A stretch of 61,219 bases of DNA from Actinomycetota bacterium (lineage in GTDB: Bacteria > Actinomycetota > Actinomycetes > Nanopelagicales > Nanopelagicaceae), in contig WLNY01000009.1 of the NCBI GenBank assembly GCA_009699575.1, positions 1 to 61,219 of the forward strand, written 5' to 3'. This document shows, piece after piece, positions 28,887 through 37,508 of this stretch (position 1 is its first letter; the number at the start of each line of letters is the position of its first letter). The position numbers and the translations under genes were made by a program. Below the pieces are notes generated by a model. The model saw nothing but the letters and a program-made list of their open reading frames with translations. It ran no database searches and was not told the DNA's origin.

Positions 28887-29129
28887 GTGCCTACCTACCA
28901 ATACGCCTGCACGGTCTGTGGTCACGAATTTGAAGCATTTCAGGCGTTCTCTGAAGATTCCCTAACCACATGCCCTCAATGCAAGGGTGAAATTCGCAAG
29001 GTGTATTCAGCAGTCGGGGTCGTTTTTAAAGGATCTGGCTTCTACAAAACTGATTCCGCAAAAAGTCCATCCTTACCTGCAGCTCCTGCGGCGCCGGCAG
29101 CCCCCACACCTGCTCCTAAATCTGAATAG
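28887..29129 (+). CDS. FmdB family zinc-ribbon protein
   Basis: Small protein of 80 aa with N-terminal FmdB/CxxC-type zinc ribbon: PTYQYACTVCGHEFEAFQAF with C8 and C11, then CPQC at about 32-35 completing the four-cysteine site. C-terminal tail is Ala/Pro-rich (AAPAAPAAPTPAP). GTG start chosen because AAAGGAG lies 6 nt upstream and homologues begin with (M/V)PTYxY; the frame is open 14 codons further upstream. Function is unknown; family members act as regulators or ribosome-associated factors. Confidence 0.85.
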   Translation: MPTYQYACTVCGHEFEAFQAFSEDSLTTCPQCKGEIRKVYSAVGVVFKGSGFYKTDSAKSPSLPAAPAAPAAPTPAPKSE

Positions 29130-29143
29130 ATTTCGACCGCTAA

Positions 29144-29257
29144 CTATTCGTGATGAGGCGGTTTGTCAGCTTGAATTTCCTGATCTCGTTGAGAATCCTC
29201 TTGAGGGCGTTCGTGATCAATTTCATCAGAAGTCACTTTAGGAAAAATTTCGGTCAT
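29144..29257 (-). CDS. Possible small acidic protein (37 aa)
   Basis: A 38-codon frame on the minus strand in the fmdB-MMPL gap, encoding a highly charged peptide starting MTEIFPKVTSDEIDHERPQ and ending ADKPPHHE. It has no hydrophobic stretch. The composition (acidic, Gln-rich) looks protein-like rather than random, but the ribosome-binding site is weak and I recognise no family. Confidence 0.3.
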   Translation of the reverse strand: MTEIFPKVTSDEIDHERPQEDSQRDQEIQADKPPHHE

Positions 29258-29334
29258 TTTTCTACCCATCTACAATTAAGACTGCAAGCCTACCTCCAAT
29301 CACCGTACATAAGAACTTTGGGAGCAAATTAAGC

Positions 29335-31437
29335 ATGTTTGAGAATCTAGGTCGTTTTATTGTTCGTAGGCGCAAGAGTGTTCTCATTCTGTTTGTGATT
29401 GGGATTCTCACCGCTGGTGGAATCGGTTCACTGGCATTTGGGAAACTCGACAGCGGTGGATATTCAGATATGGGAAGCGAGTCAGCCAAGGCAGCCACAT
29501 ATCTCACTGACAAATTTAAGGTGCAAGAACCAGTTGCAGTCTTTGTCATCGAATCTAAAAACGGTGACGTCACAAGTGCGACAGCTGCGGCAACTGCAGT
29601 AGAAGCAGAAATTGGAAAGACCGAACATGTTTCTAAAACTCTTTCATACTGGAGCACTGGTGGCGCACCAAGCATGAAATCCACTGACTCCAAAGCTGGA
29701 TTTCTTTTTGTCTACTCAGACTACGCAGCCATTGATTGGAATTCGTTGGGGAAATTGGGCGGAGTCCTTCAAGAGAAATTCGATGGCGACCGAGGCACAA
29801 TTCATGTTTACGCTTCTGGGGCAGGGGTTATTACCCATGCAATCAATAGCAAGATCACAAAAGATCTTGCTCTAGCTGAGTCAATTGCAATTCCACTGAC
29901 ATTTTTTCTACTCGCATTCGTATTTGGAGCCTTAATCGCATCTGCCATGCCACTAGTGGTAGGAGTTAGCGCAATCCTTGGAGCTTTCTTCATTATTTAT
30001 CTTTGTACATTTTTCTTAGACATCAGCGTGTTTGCACTCAACTTGATTACCGGCTTAGGCCTAGGTCTTGGTATCGATTATGCACTTCTTATGGTTAATC
30101 GATTCCGTGAAGAACTCCATGCGGGAAAAAGCGTTGAGGATTCAGTTATCGCAACAGTTGCGACTGCTGGAAAAACTGTTTTTTATTCTGGGCTAACAGT
30201 TTTTGTCACACTTGCCTCGCTTCTCTTTTTCCCACTAAATTTTCTTAAATCCTTCGGAATTGCAGGTGTCTCAGTTATCTCAATTGCCGTACTTAGTGCT
30301 CTGATTCCACTTCCTGCACTTCTGGCACTTCTCGGTAACAAAATTGATAAAGGTGTTGTGAGAAAGCAAGGAATTATTCCTAAAGAAGATGGTCGCTGGG
30401 CTCATACTGCGCGCAACGTGATGAATAGACCAATTCCTGTAGTTATCGGTTGTCTGCTTGTTCTTGGAATTCTTGCAGCTCCAGTAACAAATATTGGATT
30501 TGCTCAAATTGATTCACGCGTGCTCCCTGCATCAAATCCTGCAGCAACAGCTGCCGCATTGATCGACAGTCGTTTTGGCGGACTAGAGGGCAGTCCAATC
30601 GAAGTTGTCATTCCTAATGGGAAGGGTCAAGAGGTTCAAATTAATTCTTACCTAAGCAAAGTTAAAGGCGTAGAAAATATTTCTCGTGTTGGCGCACTTG
30701 AATATTTTGGAAGCGATGTGCGAATACAAGTAATTCCTACCATCGGGGCACGAACAATTGGTTCACAGAAAATTATCCATGAAATTCGCGCCATTAATTC
30801 TCCATCCGGCACCCTCATTGGTGGAGCAGCTGCCGACTTCACCGACTCACAAGATGGAATTTCGCGATCATTGCCGTGGGCACTCGGTTGGATTGCCCTG
30901 ACTGTGCTCCTTCTTTTATTTGTATTCACTGGATCAATTATTTTGCCAATTAAAGCTGTACTGCTCAATGTTCTCTCACTTATTTCAACTTTAGGCGCGA
31001 TTACGTGGATTTTTATCGATGGTCACCTCAAGTGGCTTGTTGGGGATTTTACTGTCACGGGAACTTTAGATACCGGATCGGTCATCCTTGTGGCAGTAGT
31101 CGTATTTGGACTGTCCATGGACTACGAACTGTTCTTGCTCTCTCGTATTCGCGAAGAACATCTATCAGGAAAATCCAATATCGAATCGGTAGCAAAAGGC
31201 TTGCAAAGATCTGCTCGCATCATTACTGCAGCTGCGCTGTTGCTTGCAGTTGTTTTTGCTTCTTTCATTACGAGTGGAGTCACATCAATCAAGATGCTCG
31301 GCTTTGGTGTGGCACTGGCTGTAATGCTCGATGCAACCCTTGTTCGTGCGCTCTTGGTCCCTGCGTTGATGCGCCTTTTTGGGGAACGTAACTGGTGGGC
31401 ACCTGAGAAGTTAAAGAAATTTACTCTCACTCATTAA
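29335..31437 (+). CDS. MMPL family RND transporter
   Basis: Inner-membrane export pump of 700 aa with the MMPL layout: helix 1 (about 17-37), an outer loop, helices 2-6 (about 180-340, with ITGLGLGLGIDYALLMVNRFREEL), a second outer loop, and helices 7-12 (about 515-690, with VVVFGLSMDYELFLLSRIREEH). The repeated (L/M)D-Y pairs in the central helices are the proton-relay motifs. Substrates in the family are lipids, siderophores or antibiotics; nothing nearby fixes the substrate. Ribosome-binding site GGGAG. Confidence 0.93.
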   Translation: MFENLGRFIVRRRKSVLILFVIGILTAGGIGSLAFGKLDSGGYSDMGSESAKAATYLTDKFKVQEPVAVFVIESKNGDVTSATAAATAVEAEIGKTEHVSKTLSYWSTGGAPSMKSTDSKAGFLFVYSDYAAIDWNSLGKLGGVLQEKFDGDRGTIHVYASGAGVITHAINSKITKDLALAESIAIPLTFFLLAFVFGALIASAMPLVVGVSAILGAFFIIYLCTFFLDISVFALNLITGLGLGLGIDYALLMVNRFREELHAGKSVEDSVIATVATAGKTVFYSGLTVFVTLASLLFFPLNFLKSFGIAGVSVISIAVLSALIPLPALLALLGNKIDKGVVRKQGIIPKEDGRWAHTARNVMNRPIPVVIGCLLVLGILAAPVTNIGFAQIDSRVLPASNPAATAAALIDSRFGGLEGSPIEVVIPNGKGQEVQINSYLSKVKGVENISRVGALEYFGSDVRIQVIPTIGARTIGSQKIIHEIRAINSPSGTLIGGAAADFTDSQDGISRSLPWALGWIALTVLLLLFVFTGSIILPIKAVLLNVLSLISTLGAITWIFIDGHLKWLVGDFTVTGTLDTGSVILVAVVVFGLSMDYELFLLSRIREEHLSGKSNIESVAKGLQRSARIITAAALLLAVVFASFITSGVTSIKMLGFGVALAVMLDATLVRALLVPALMRLFGERNWWAPEKLKKFTLTH

Positions 31438-31491
31438 TACGTACATTTGTTAGAAAATAAAAACCTGAGTCCATTTTCATCTCACTCAATG

Positions 31492-31564
31492 TGTCCTTGG
31501 CCGGAGTCGGACCGGCGACCTACCGCTTAGGAGGCGGTTGCTCTATCCACTGAGCTACAAGGAC
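31492..31564 (-). tRNA. tRNA-Arg(CCU)
   Basis: Minus strand cloverleaf: acceptor GTCCTTG/CAAGGAC, D arm GCTCAGTGGATAGAGC, anticodon stem ACCGC/GCGGT around CTCCTAA (anticodon CCT), T loop TCCGACT, A73, no encoded CCA. It reads AGG. It lies in the 183-200 bp gap between the MMPL transporter and the GMC oxidoreductase, opposite in strand to both. Confidence 0.95.
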
Positions 31565-31636
31565 GTGCCCTTATTGGCAGGTGAGAATCTTCCCACTAAA
31601 GTCAGAGTTTCAGTAATAGAAATGGAGCCAACGAAG

Positions 31637-33319
31637 ATGGCTAGAGACTTTAATGTCCTCGTCATCGGTTCGGGCTTTGGCGGATCAGTTGCGGCGCTAC
31701 GGTTGCGAGAAAAAGGCTACACAGTAGGAATCCTAGAAGCCGGAAAGCGCTTTGAAGATAAAGATTTTCCGAAAACTTCGTGGCGATTACGTAAGTTTCT
31801 TTTTGCGCCAAAACTTGGACTCTATGGAATCCAGCGTATTCATGCGTTACCCGATGTACTCATTCTTGCTGGTGCAGGCGTTGGCGGTGGGTCACTTGTC
31901 TATGCAAATACTTTGTACCAGCCTTCTGATAAGTATTTTTTGGATAAGCAATGGTGCAACATTACGGATTGGAAATCTGAACTTTTGCCGTGGTATGACC
32001 AAGCGCGAAGGATGTTGGGCGTAATCGAAAATCCATTCTTTTCACCAAGTGATAAGGCGATGAAAGAAGTTGCCGAGGAAATGGGAGTCGGGCATACATT
32101 CAAACTTGCTCCTCTTGGTGTTTTTTTTGGCGAAGGCGAAGGAATAGAGAGTGCGGATCCATTCTTTGGCGGAAAAGGGCCATCTCGTACTGGCTGTACT
32201 CAGTGCGGTGCATGCATGAGTGGTTGTCGCTTTAATGCAAAAAATACTTTGCCAAAGAATTACCTTGGGCTTGCAGAATTATCTGGCGCTGAAGTATTTC
32301 CCATGACGACGGCAACTCGTTTTGACCAATTGCCTGATGGACGATGGAAAATTATTGCAACGAAAAGTCATAGCTGGTCAGGACGAAGAGAAGAAATTTT
32401 CTACGCCGATGATCTGATTATCGCGGGTGGAACGTATAACACTCAAAAATTAATGCACCGGATGAAAAGTGATGGCGCACTACCAAAAGTATCAGACCGA
32501 TTGGGCGATTTATCTCGAACAAATAGCGAAGCACTTACTGGCGCTTTGATGCAGACAAGAGATATTGACTTTAGTCGCGGAGCTGCAATCACTTCATCTT
32601 TTTTCCCTGATGAGAACACCCATGTCGAACCAGTGCGATACGGCAAGGGAAGCAATGCCATGGGGCTTCTACAAACCATCATGACTGATGGTTATGTCGC
32701 AAAAAATCGTCGCAGACAATGGCTTCGTGAATTCTTGAAAAATCCTAGTCTTCTACCGAAAATTCTCAACGTTCGGCGATGGTCAGAGCGCACCGTTATT
32801 GCCTTGGTAATGCAAGATGTTGAGTCATCGATCTCGGTTAAACCTAAGCGAGGAATATTTGGATGGCGCCTGACTTCAACAAATGATTCGGATACTCCTA
32901 ATGCAACATACATTCCGGCAGCAAACGAAACTGTACGACGAATTGCAAAGAATTACGGTGGTTTTGCTGGAGGACATGTAGGCGATCTGATTAATGCACC
33001 TTTTACGGCGCACTTTGTTGGCGGATGCGTTATTGGTGATAGCGATCAAACAGGTGTCATCGATCCATATCATCGAGTGTGGAATTACCCGACGCTTCAC
33101 ATTGTTGATGGCTCCACAATTACAGCAAATCTTGGTGTGAATCCATCGCTGACAATTACTGCACAAGCAGAACGTGCACTTTCATTCTGGCCAAATAAAG
33201 GGGAGAAAGATCCACGGCCGACGCAGGATCAGCCCTATAGTCGTCTTGCAGCTGTTAGACCACATCAACCATGTGTACCAAAAGGTGCGATTGGCCAATT
33301 ACTAGGGAGTGATACGTGA
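31637..33319 (+). CDS. GMC family FAD-dependent oxidoreductase (cholesterol-oxidase-like)
   Basis: FAD-dependent alcohol/sterol oxidoreductase of about 560 aa. N-terminal dinucleotide-binding VIGSGFGGSVAALRLREKG, AGAGVGGGSLVYANTL as the second flavin motif, a cluster-like CTQCGACMSGC segment also found in this subfamily, and C-terminal GCVIGDSDQTGVIDP...NPSLTITAQAER. No signal peptide. I chose ATG 31637 (GGAG 9 nt upstream); ATG 31622 is an alternative. It overlaps the next SDR gene by 4 bp (GTGA), so the two enzymes probably act on one hydroxylated or isoprenoid-like substrate; that is inference. Confidence 0.88.
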   Translation: MARDFNVLVIGSGFGGSVAALRLREKGYTVGILEAGKRFEDKDFPKTSWRLRKFLFAPKLGLYGIQRIHALPDVLILAGAGVGGGSLVYANTLYQPSDKYFLDKQWCNITDWKSELLPWYDQARRMLGVIENPFFSPSDKAMKEVAEEMGVGHTFKLAPLGVFFGEGEGIESADPFFGGKGPSRTGCTQCGACMSGCRFNAKNTLPKNYLGLAELSGAEVFPMTTATRFDQLPDGRWKIIATKSHSWSGRREEIFYADDLIIAGGTYNTQKLMHRMKSDGALPKVSDRLGDLSRTNSEALTGALMQTRDIDFSRGAAITSSFFPDENTHVEPVRYGKGSNAMGLLQTIMTDGYVAKNRRRQWLREFLKNPSLLPKILNVRRWSERTVIALVMQDVESSISVKPKRGIFGWRLTSTNDSDTPNATYIPAANETVRRIAKNYGGFAGGHVGDLINAPFTAHFVGGCVIGDSDQTGVIDPYHRVWNYPTLHIVDGSTITANLGVNPSLTITAQAERALSFWPNKGEKDPRPTQDQPYSRLAAVRPHQPCVPKGAIGQLLGSDT

Positions 33320-34095
33320 GCAATTGGGCAATAGTTACGGGTGCAACCGCGGGAATTGGTGAAAGTTTCACTCGCCTTCTTGCATCAAAGGGATTCAACA
33401 TTGTGTTGGTAGCTCGCGATACATCAAGATTGCAGGAGCGAGCCAGCTCTTTAGAAGAAACTTTTTCGATTCAAACGCATGTCATTTCTGCAGATCTTTC
33501 AACTGCACAAGGGTGCGCATTGGTTGAGTCCTTTATTAAAGATAATCACATTGAAGTGCTCATTAATAACGCTGGATTTGGTATCAATAAATCGTTTTCC
33601 GTCAGTGATTTGGATGCAGAATCTCAACTCCTTGATGTCTTAGTACGCACACCGATGCGGCTTATGCACTGTGCAATCGGGCAGATGGTTGAGAGAAAAT
33701 CTGGCACCATCGTCAATGTCTCATCGGTCGCAGGGTGGATTGCGGGCGGCACCTACAGCGCATCAAAGTCATATCTGACTGTCTTGTCCGAATCCCTTCA
33801 CACAGAATTATCTGGCACGGGTGTGAAGGTAAGCGCCTTGTGTCCAGGTTTTACTCGAACAGAATTTCATCAACGAGGGCGCATGAAAATGAATGGGTTG
33901 CCAAACTTCATGTGGCTTAATTCCGATGTTCTAGTAGCCAGCGCGTGGAGAAGTAGTCAGGCTGGCAAGCCGCTCTCCATTCCAGGATGGCAGTATCAAA
34001 TCTTGAGTGCAGTGACTCGCTTCGGCCCTCGCCCCATGGTTCGCAAAATTGGGATGAATGTGAGAGTTCGCCAACGGTCAAAAGGTACTGCCTGA
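33316..34095 (+). CDS. Short-chain dehydrogenase/reductase
   Basis: NAD(P)-dependent SDR of 259 aa. Cofactor loop VTGATAGIGESFTRLLASKG (about 7-26), NNAGFG, active-site serine in VNVSSVAGW and the YSASK catalytic motif, then PGFTRTEF. Resembles the classical DltE/YqjQ-type SDRs acting on lipids. Translationally coupled to the GMC oxidoreductase. Confidence 0.92.
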   Translation: MSNWAIVTGATAGIGESFTRLLASKGFNIVLVARDTSRLQERASSLEETFSIQTHVISADLSTAQGCALVESFIKDNHIEVLINNAGFGINKSFSVSDLDAESQLLDVLVRTPMRLMHCAIGQMVERKSGTIVNVSSVAGWIAGGTYSASKSYLTVLSESLHTELSGTGVKVSALCPGFTRTEFHQRGRMKMNGLPNFMWLNSDVLVASAWRSSQAGKPLSIPGWQYQILSAVTRFGPRPMVRKIGMNVRVRQRSKGTA

Positions 34096-34190
34096 TAATT
34101 CACAGATCTTTCCTAGTATTTAAGGGCGCTAAGTGAGGGCATAAATAAGGGGTATTAGATACGATTGGCCCACACTCACAGGAGGTTTAC

Positions 34191-34739
34191 ATGTTTCGCA
34201 AGGTCACCACTTCAATCGTCGCAGTCATTTTTGTTGCCGGATTCATCACTGCCGTGCCAGCAAATGCTGCAACCAAGATCAGCAATGGTGTCTCATGCAC
34301 AAAATCTGGAGCCTCGACAAAGTACAAAGGCACCTCATACAAGTGCACCAAAAACCCAACTGTGAAGAACGCGAAGTTAACGTGGGTTTCTGTTGACTGC
34401 ATCAATATTGCAGCGGCTTACAAGAAATCGATTAGCAATCTGGCTGTAGTGAAAAGTTCGACAGATGCAACGGTTGCAACTTTGGATCAAAAAGCCGCAG
34501 TTGCTCAAACAAAACTAGTAGCCGCACAAACTAGCCTCGCTGCCGCGATCGCTGCTGGTGAGCCGACGTCAACTATTAACCTCTGGAAAACAGCAATCTC
34601 TGGCTATACGCGTCTGAGCCCAACAGGAAGCACATACCTTCTTAATCGCCAGAATGCCTTGGATTTCTACACTCAGACTAAAGATGAGACAGAGCAGGGT
34701 CTGACAATGCGCAACTTAATCTGCAGCAAGGGTATGTAG
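34191..34739 (+). CDS. Small secreted protein with a four-cysteine motif
   Basis: Exported 182-aa protein, no recognised domain. Signal peptide at about 1-27 (TSIVAVIFVAGFITAVPANA, Ala-x-Ala cleavage). The mature start carries a compact motif CTKSGASTKYKGTSYKCTKNP then LTWVSVDC, giving three cysteines in about 50 residues; a fourth lies near the end (LICSKG). The middle (about 75-125) is an Ala/Thr-rich probable helix. AGGAGG ribosome-binding site. The KSG...KGxxYKC pattern looks like a wall- or ligand-binding module, which is inference. Nothing nearby gives a role. Confidence 0.75.
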   Translation: MFRKVTTSIVAVIFVAGFITAVPANAATKISNGVSCTKSGASTKYKGTSYKCTKNPTVKNAKLTWVSVDCINIAAAYKKSISNLAVVKSSTDATVATLDQKAAVAQTKLVAAQTSLAAAIAAGEPTSTINLWKTAISGYTRLSPTGSTYLLNRQNALDFYTQTKDETEQGLTMRNLICSKGM

Positions 34740-34777
34740 TCCCGCTTCCCCTATTGCAGTTCTTTACATAAGGCACT

Positions 34778-34792
34778 TAGCATCGAAAGGTG
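34778..34792 (+). promoter_or_regulatory. Putative leaderless promoter of the diguanylate cyclase
   Basis: TAGCAT-CGAAAG-GTG, with a -35-like TTGCAG at 34754-34759, 18 bp upstream of the hexamer. This is the most complete promoter match of the set: both boxes, normal spacing, and the start codon six bases after the -10. Confidence 0.5.
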
Positions 34793-36160
34793 CGCGTTTT
34801 TTATAAAGTACTCATACTTTCAGCGCTTCTTATCCACGTAGCATTGCGCTACGTCCAAACACAGCCATCACAATTACTTGATCTCTATTTTTATAATTCT
34901 TTTGTGATTGTTGCGATGTGTGTGATTCTTTTCGCTCCCGCATTTAATGACTCTATTTCGCGAATATTCCTTACAAGCGCTGTTGCTTTCTGGGGAGTCG
35001 GTTCTCTTGTCTCTTCACTCTCAGCTTTTTATTCAATTGAAAACTGGGGTATTTCTGATATTTGTTACTCACTTTTTTATCCTTGCGCATTTATCGCTCT
35101 TCCCCGAATCCTCACGACTCGCGCCGCAATGAAAGCAGTTGAGGTCCTTGACTCGGCAATCATTGGACTTGGCTTGAGTTCTTTGGGGGCCGCACTTCTC
35201 ATTGAGCCAGTTCTGCCACATTTTCAAGGTGATTCGCGCAGCGCCTTCTTTGCCGTTCTCTACCCCGTTGGAGATCTCATTCTGATATCAAGTGTTTTGA
35301 CTCCAATTATCTTGCACCGAATTTCCATCCGCACATCACTTGTTGCCCTAGGTGTTTTGATTTTCGCTGTCTCTGATTTTTCATACCTATGGTTACATGT
35401 CAATGGTCTCTATCGATTTGGTTCGCTCGGCGATGACGGATGGCTTTTAGCTTTACTTATACTTGGAATCTCTCTCTACTCACCTCCGCGTAATTCACGC
35501 ATTGATGAATCACTTCATCCAATTTTTGTAGCCCTGGCAATTTTCTTAAGTGCAACTTTGCTGGGAGTTATTGCAATTCGTCCTGGTTTTTTTCCTTCAT
35601 TTATAATAATTCCGGCGCTTGCAACTCTCATCCTCGCATTTGTTCGCATGACAATAGCTCTTCGCCAAGCGCAAAATATTGGTGATGAGCGCACACTTGC
35701 ACGAACTGATGAACTCACTGGGCTGCCCAATCGAAGGAATCTCATGGCTGAACTTGAAAAGTTCTCCGAGGTTGAAGGTGCGCTTCTCCTGATGGATCTC
35801 GATGGCTTTAAACCGATTAACGACACGTACGGCCATGAGGTTGGTGACCAAATCTTGCGCCTCGTAAGTTTGCGATTCTCACGTGCCCTGCCTCACGGAT
35901 CAGTTCTTGCTCGCCTTGGTGGGGATGAGTTCGGTTTGATTCTGCGAGGAAATATTGAGTCCATCATGGAGGTCGCACTGGCGCTGCGTGCAACTCTGAG
36001 TTATCCATTTGTTGTCGGCAATGTTCCAATCGAACTTGGTGTCAGTATTGGCGTAGCCCGAAATGATGGTTCATCGAATCTGCTCAAACAAGCCGACCTT
36101 GCTATGTATCAGGCTAAGCGAGAGAAGAGCGGCGTGGCCCAATTTCAAGAATCTGGGTAG
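34790..36160 (+). CDS. Membrane diguanylate cyclase (GGDEF)
   Basis: Predicted enzyme making cyclic di-GMP from GTP, 456 aa. Residues about 1-290 form eight to ten membrane helices resembling a MASE-type sensory module. The GGDEF domain follows (about 303-456): RTDELTGLPNRRNL, LLLMDLDGFKPINDTYGHEVGD, intact LARLGGDEFG (GGDEF at 377-381) and GVSIGVA. There is no RxxD inhibition site before GGDEF (368-371 reads PHGS) and no EAL domain. GTG start. Overlaps the convergent photolyase gene by 16 bp. Confidence 0.92.
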   Translation: MRVFYKVLILSALLIHVALRYVQTQPSQLLDLYFYNSFVIVAMCVILFAPAFNDSISRIFLTSAVAFWGVGSLVSSLSAFYSIENWGISDICYSLFYPCAFIALPRILTTRAAMKAVEVLDSAIIGLGLSSLGAALLIEPVLPHFQGDSRSAFFAVLYPVGDLILISSVLTPIILHRISIRTSLVALGVLIFAVSDFSYLWLHVNGLYRFGSLGDDGWLLALLILGISLYSPPRNSRIDESLHPIFVALAIFLSATLLGVIAIRPGFFPSFIIIPALATLILAFVRMTIALRQAQNIGDERTLARTDELTGLPNRRNLMAELEKFSEVEGALLLMDLDGFKPINDTYGHEVGDQILRLVSLRFSRALPHGSVLARLGGDEFGLILRGNIESIMEVALALRATLSYPFVVGNVPIELGVSIGVARNDGSSNLLKQADLAMYQAKREKSGVAQFQESG

Positions 36161-37503
36161 AGCTCTTTCTCAACCTTGATTTCTTGTAACCGTTCGAGGG
36201 ATTCGATTCGCTCTATTGCGTGATCAACAATTCTCTTGCTATAGCCGTGTGTATATCCCTCATCAAATAACCAGGGCTCATGGATCTGGGAATTATTTAG
36301 ATGGGCGAGTTCCGGAATGTACTTACGAACATATATTCCTTCGGGATCAAATCGCTTTCCTTGTTCCATCGGATTAAATACTCGGTAATACGGCGACGCG
36401 TCAGTTCCGCATCCAGCTGTCCATTGCCATCCATGTGCATTGGAAGCAACATCGAAATCAACTAGATGCTCTTTAAAGAAGTCTGCGCCATGTTGCCATT
36501 CGAGGTGAAGATCCTTCACGAGAAAAGATGCGACGACCATACGAACGCGATTATGCATCCACCCTTCTTGGACCAACTGACGCATTCCAGCGTCAACAAA
36601 TGGGTACCCGGTGCGCCCTTCTTGCCAAGAAGTGAGTTTTTCTTGAGGAGCGTCATAACGCATCTCTTTAAATCGAGGTGCGTAGTAGTCGTTTTCAGTG
36701 TGAGGATTGTGATGCAAAACGTCAGCATAAAATTCGCGCCAAGCAATCTCTTTACGAAAAGTATCGTGAGCTTTGCTGGCTCCTAATTGCGCCAACAAAG
36801 TGCGTGGATGAATCTCACCCCACTTGAGGTGAGCACCTAATTTACTTGTGCCATCCATGCCAGCGAAATTTCGATTCTCATCGTATTGATCAAGTGCCCT
36901 TTTTTGGAAAGTTTTCCAACGAGCAAGTGCCGCCTTTTCGCCAGCCGGAGAAATTTCTGCGCCTTTCGGAATCTCCCAATCTGGAAAATTTCGATCTGCA
37001 TCTGAAGGAGTTACCGCTTTGAGATTCTTTGGGGCAGCCGCTGGTGCGCGCCAACCGTGAACACACCACGCACGATAAAAAGGTGTGTAGACCTTGTATG
37101 GGGTCTCATCACTTTTACGCACACGACCCGGCGCAACAGCGTACGGACTTCCGGTGCGTGTTAGGACAATGCCAGCACTTTCTACTCGTGCATCTCGAGT
37201 AACACCGTACGGTTCATACTCGGCAGAAATGTGAACTGACGTTGCGTCATACCGATTCATTAAATCGCGAAGAACCTCAACTTGATCACCAACACAGACG
37301 TGCAATGTGTTTCCTAAGGATTCATCAAGTGCGCGCAGTGATTGCCCGAGATAGGCAAGTCGCTTGCTTCCACTTGTTGCAATGAGTGATGGATCCAAAA
37401 TAAATACGGGAACAATCTCTTCGCCTTCATCAATTGCTGCAAGCAGCGCTGGATTATCCGCAATCCTTAGATCGCGGCGAAACCACATAATGCTGCGTGC
37501 CAT
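36145..37503 (-). CDS. phr: Deoxyribodipyrimidine photolyase (class I CPD)
   Basis: Light-driven repair of cyclobutane pyrimidine dimers with FAD. 452 aa: N-terminal antenna domain (MWFRRDLRIADNPALLAA), FAD-binding domain with WREFYADVL, GRTGYPFVDAGMRQL, WMHNRVRMVVASFLVKDL and FDVASNAHGWQWTAGCGTD with the CPD-type active site. Photoreactivation fits a sunlit surface-water life, like the rhodopsin. Follows citrate synthase by 5 bp, so probably one transcript. Confidence 0.96.
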   Translation of the reverse strand: MARSIMWFRRDLRIADNPALLAAIDEGEEIVPVFILDPSLIATSGSKRLAYLGQSLRALDESLGNTLHVCVGDQVEVLRDLMNRYDATSVHISAEYEPYGVTRDARVESAGIVLTRTGSPYAVAPGRVRKSDETPYKVYTPFYRAWCVHGWRAPAAAPKNLKAVTPSDADRNFPDWEIPKGAEISPAGEKAALARWKTFQKRALDQYDENRNFAGMDGTSKLGAHLKWGEIHPRTLLAQLGASKAHDTFRKEIAWREFYADVLHHNPHTENDYYAPRFKEMRYDAPQEKLTSWQEGRTGYPFVDAGMRQLVQEGWMHNRVRMVVASFLVKDLHLEWQHGADFFKEHLVDFDVASNAHGWQWTAGCGTDASPYYRVFNPMEQGKRFDPEGIYVRKYIPELAHLNNSQIHEPWLFDEGYTHGYSKRIVDHAIERIESLERLQEIKVEKELYPDS

Positions 37504-37508
37504 ATTTA

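Noticed and set aside
31538-31636. Longer GMC oxidoreductase frame from 31538
   Set aside because: The extension overlaps the tRNA-Arg gene and precedes the FAD motif by too much; later ATGs are better.
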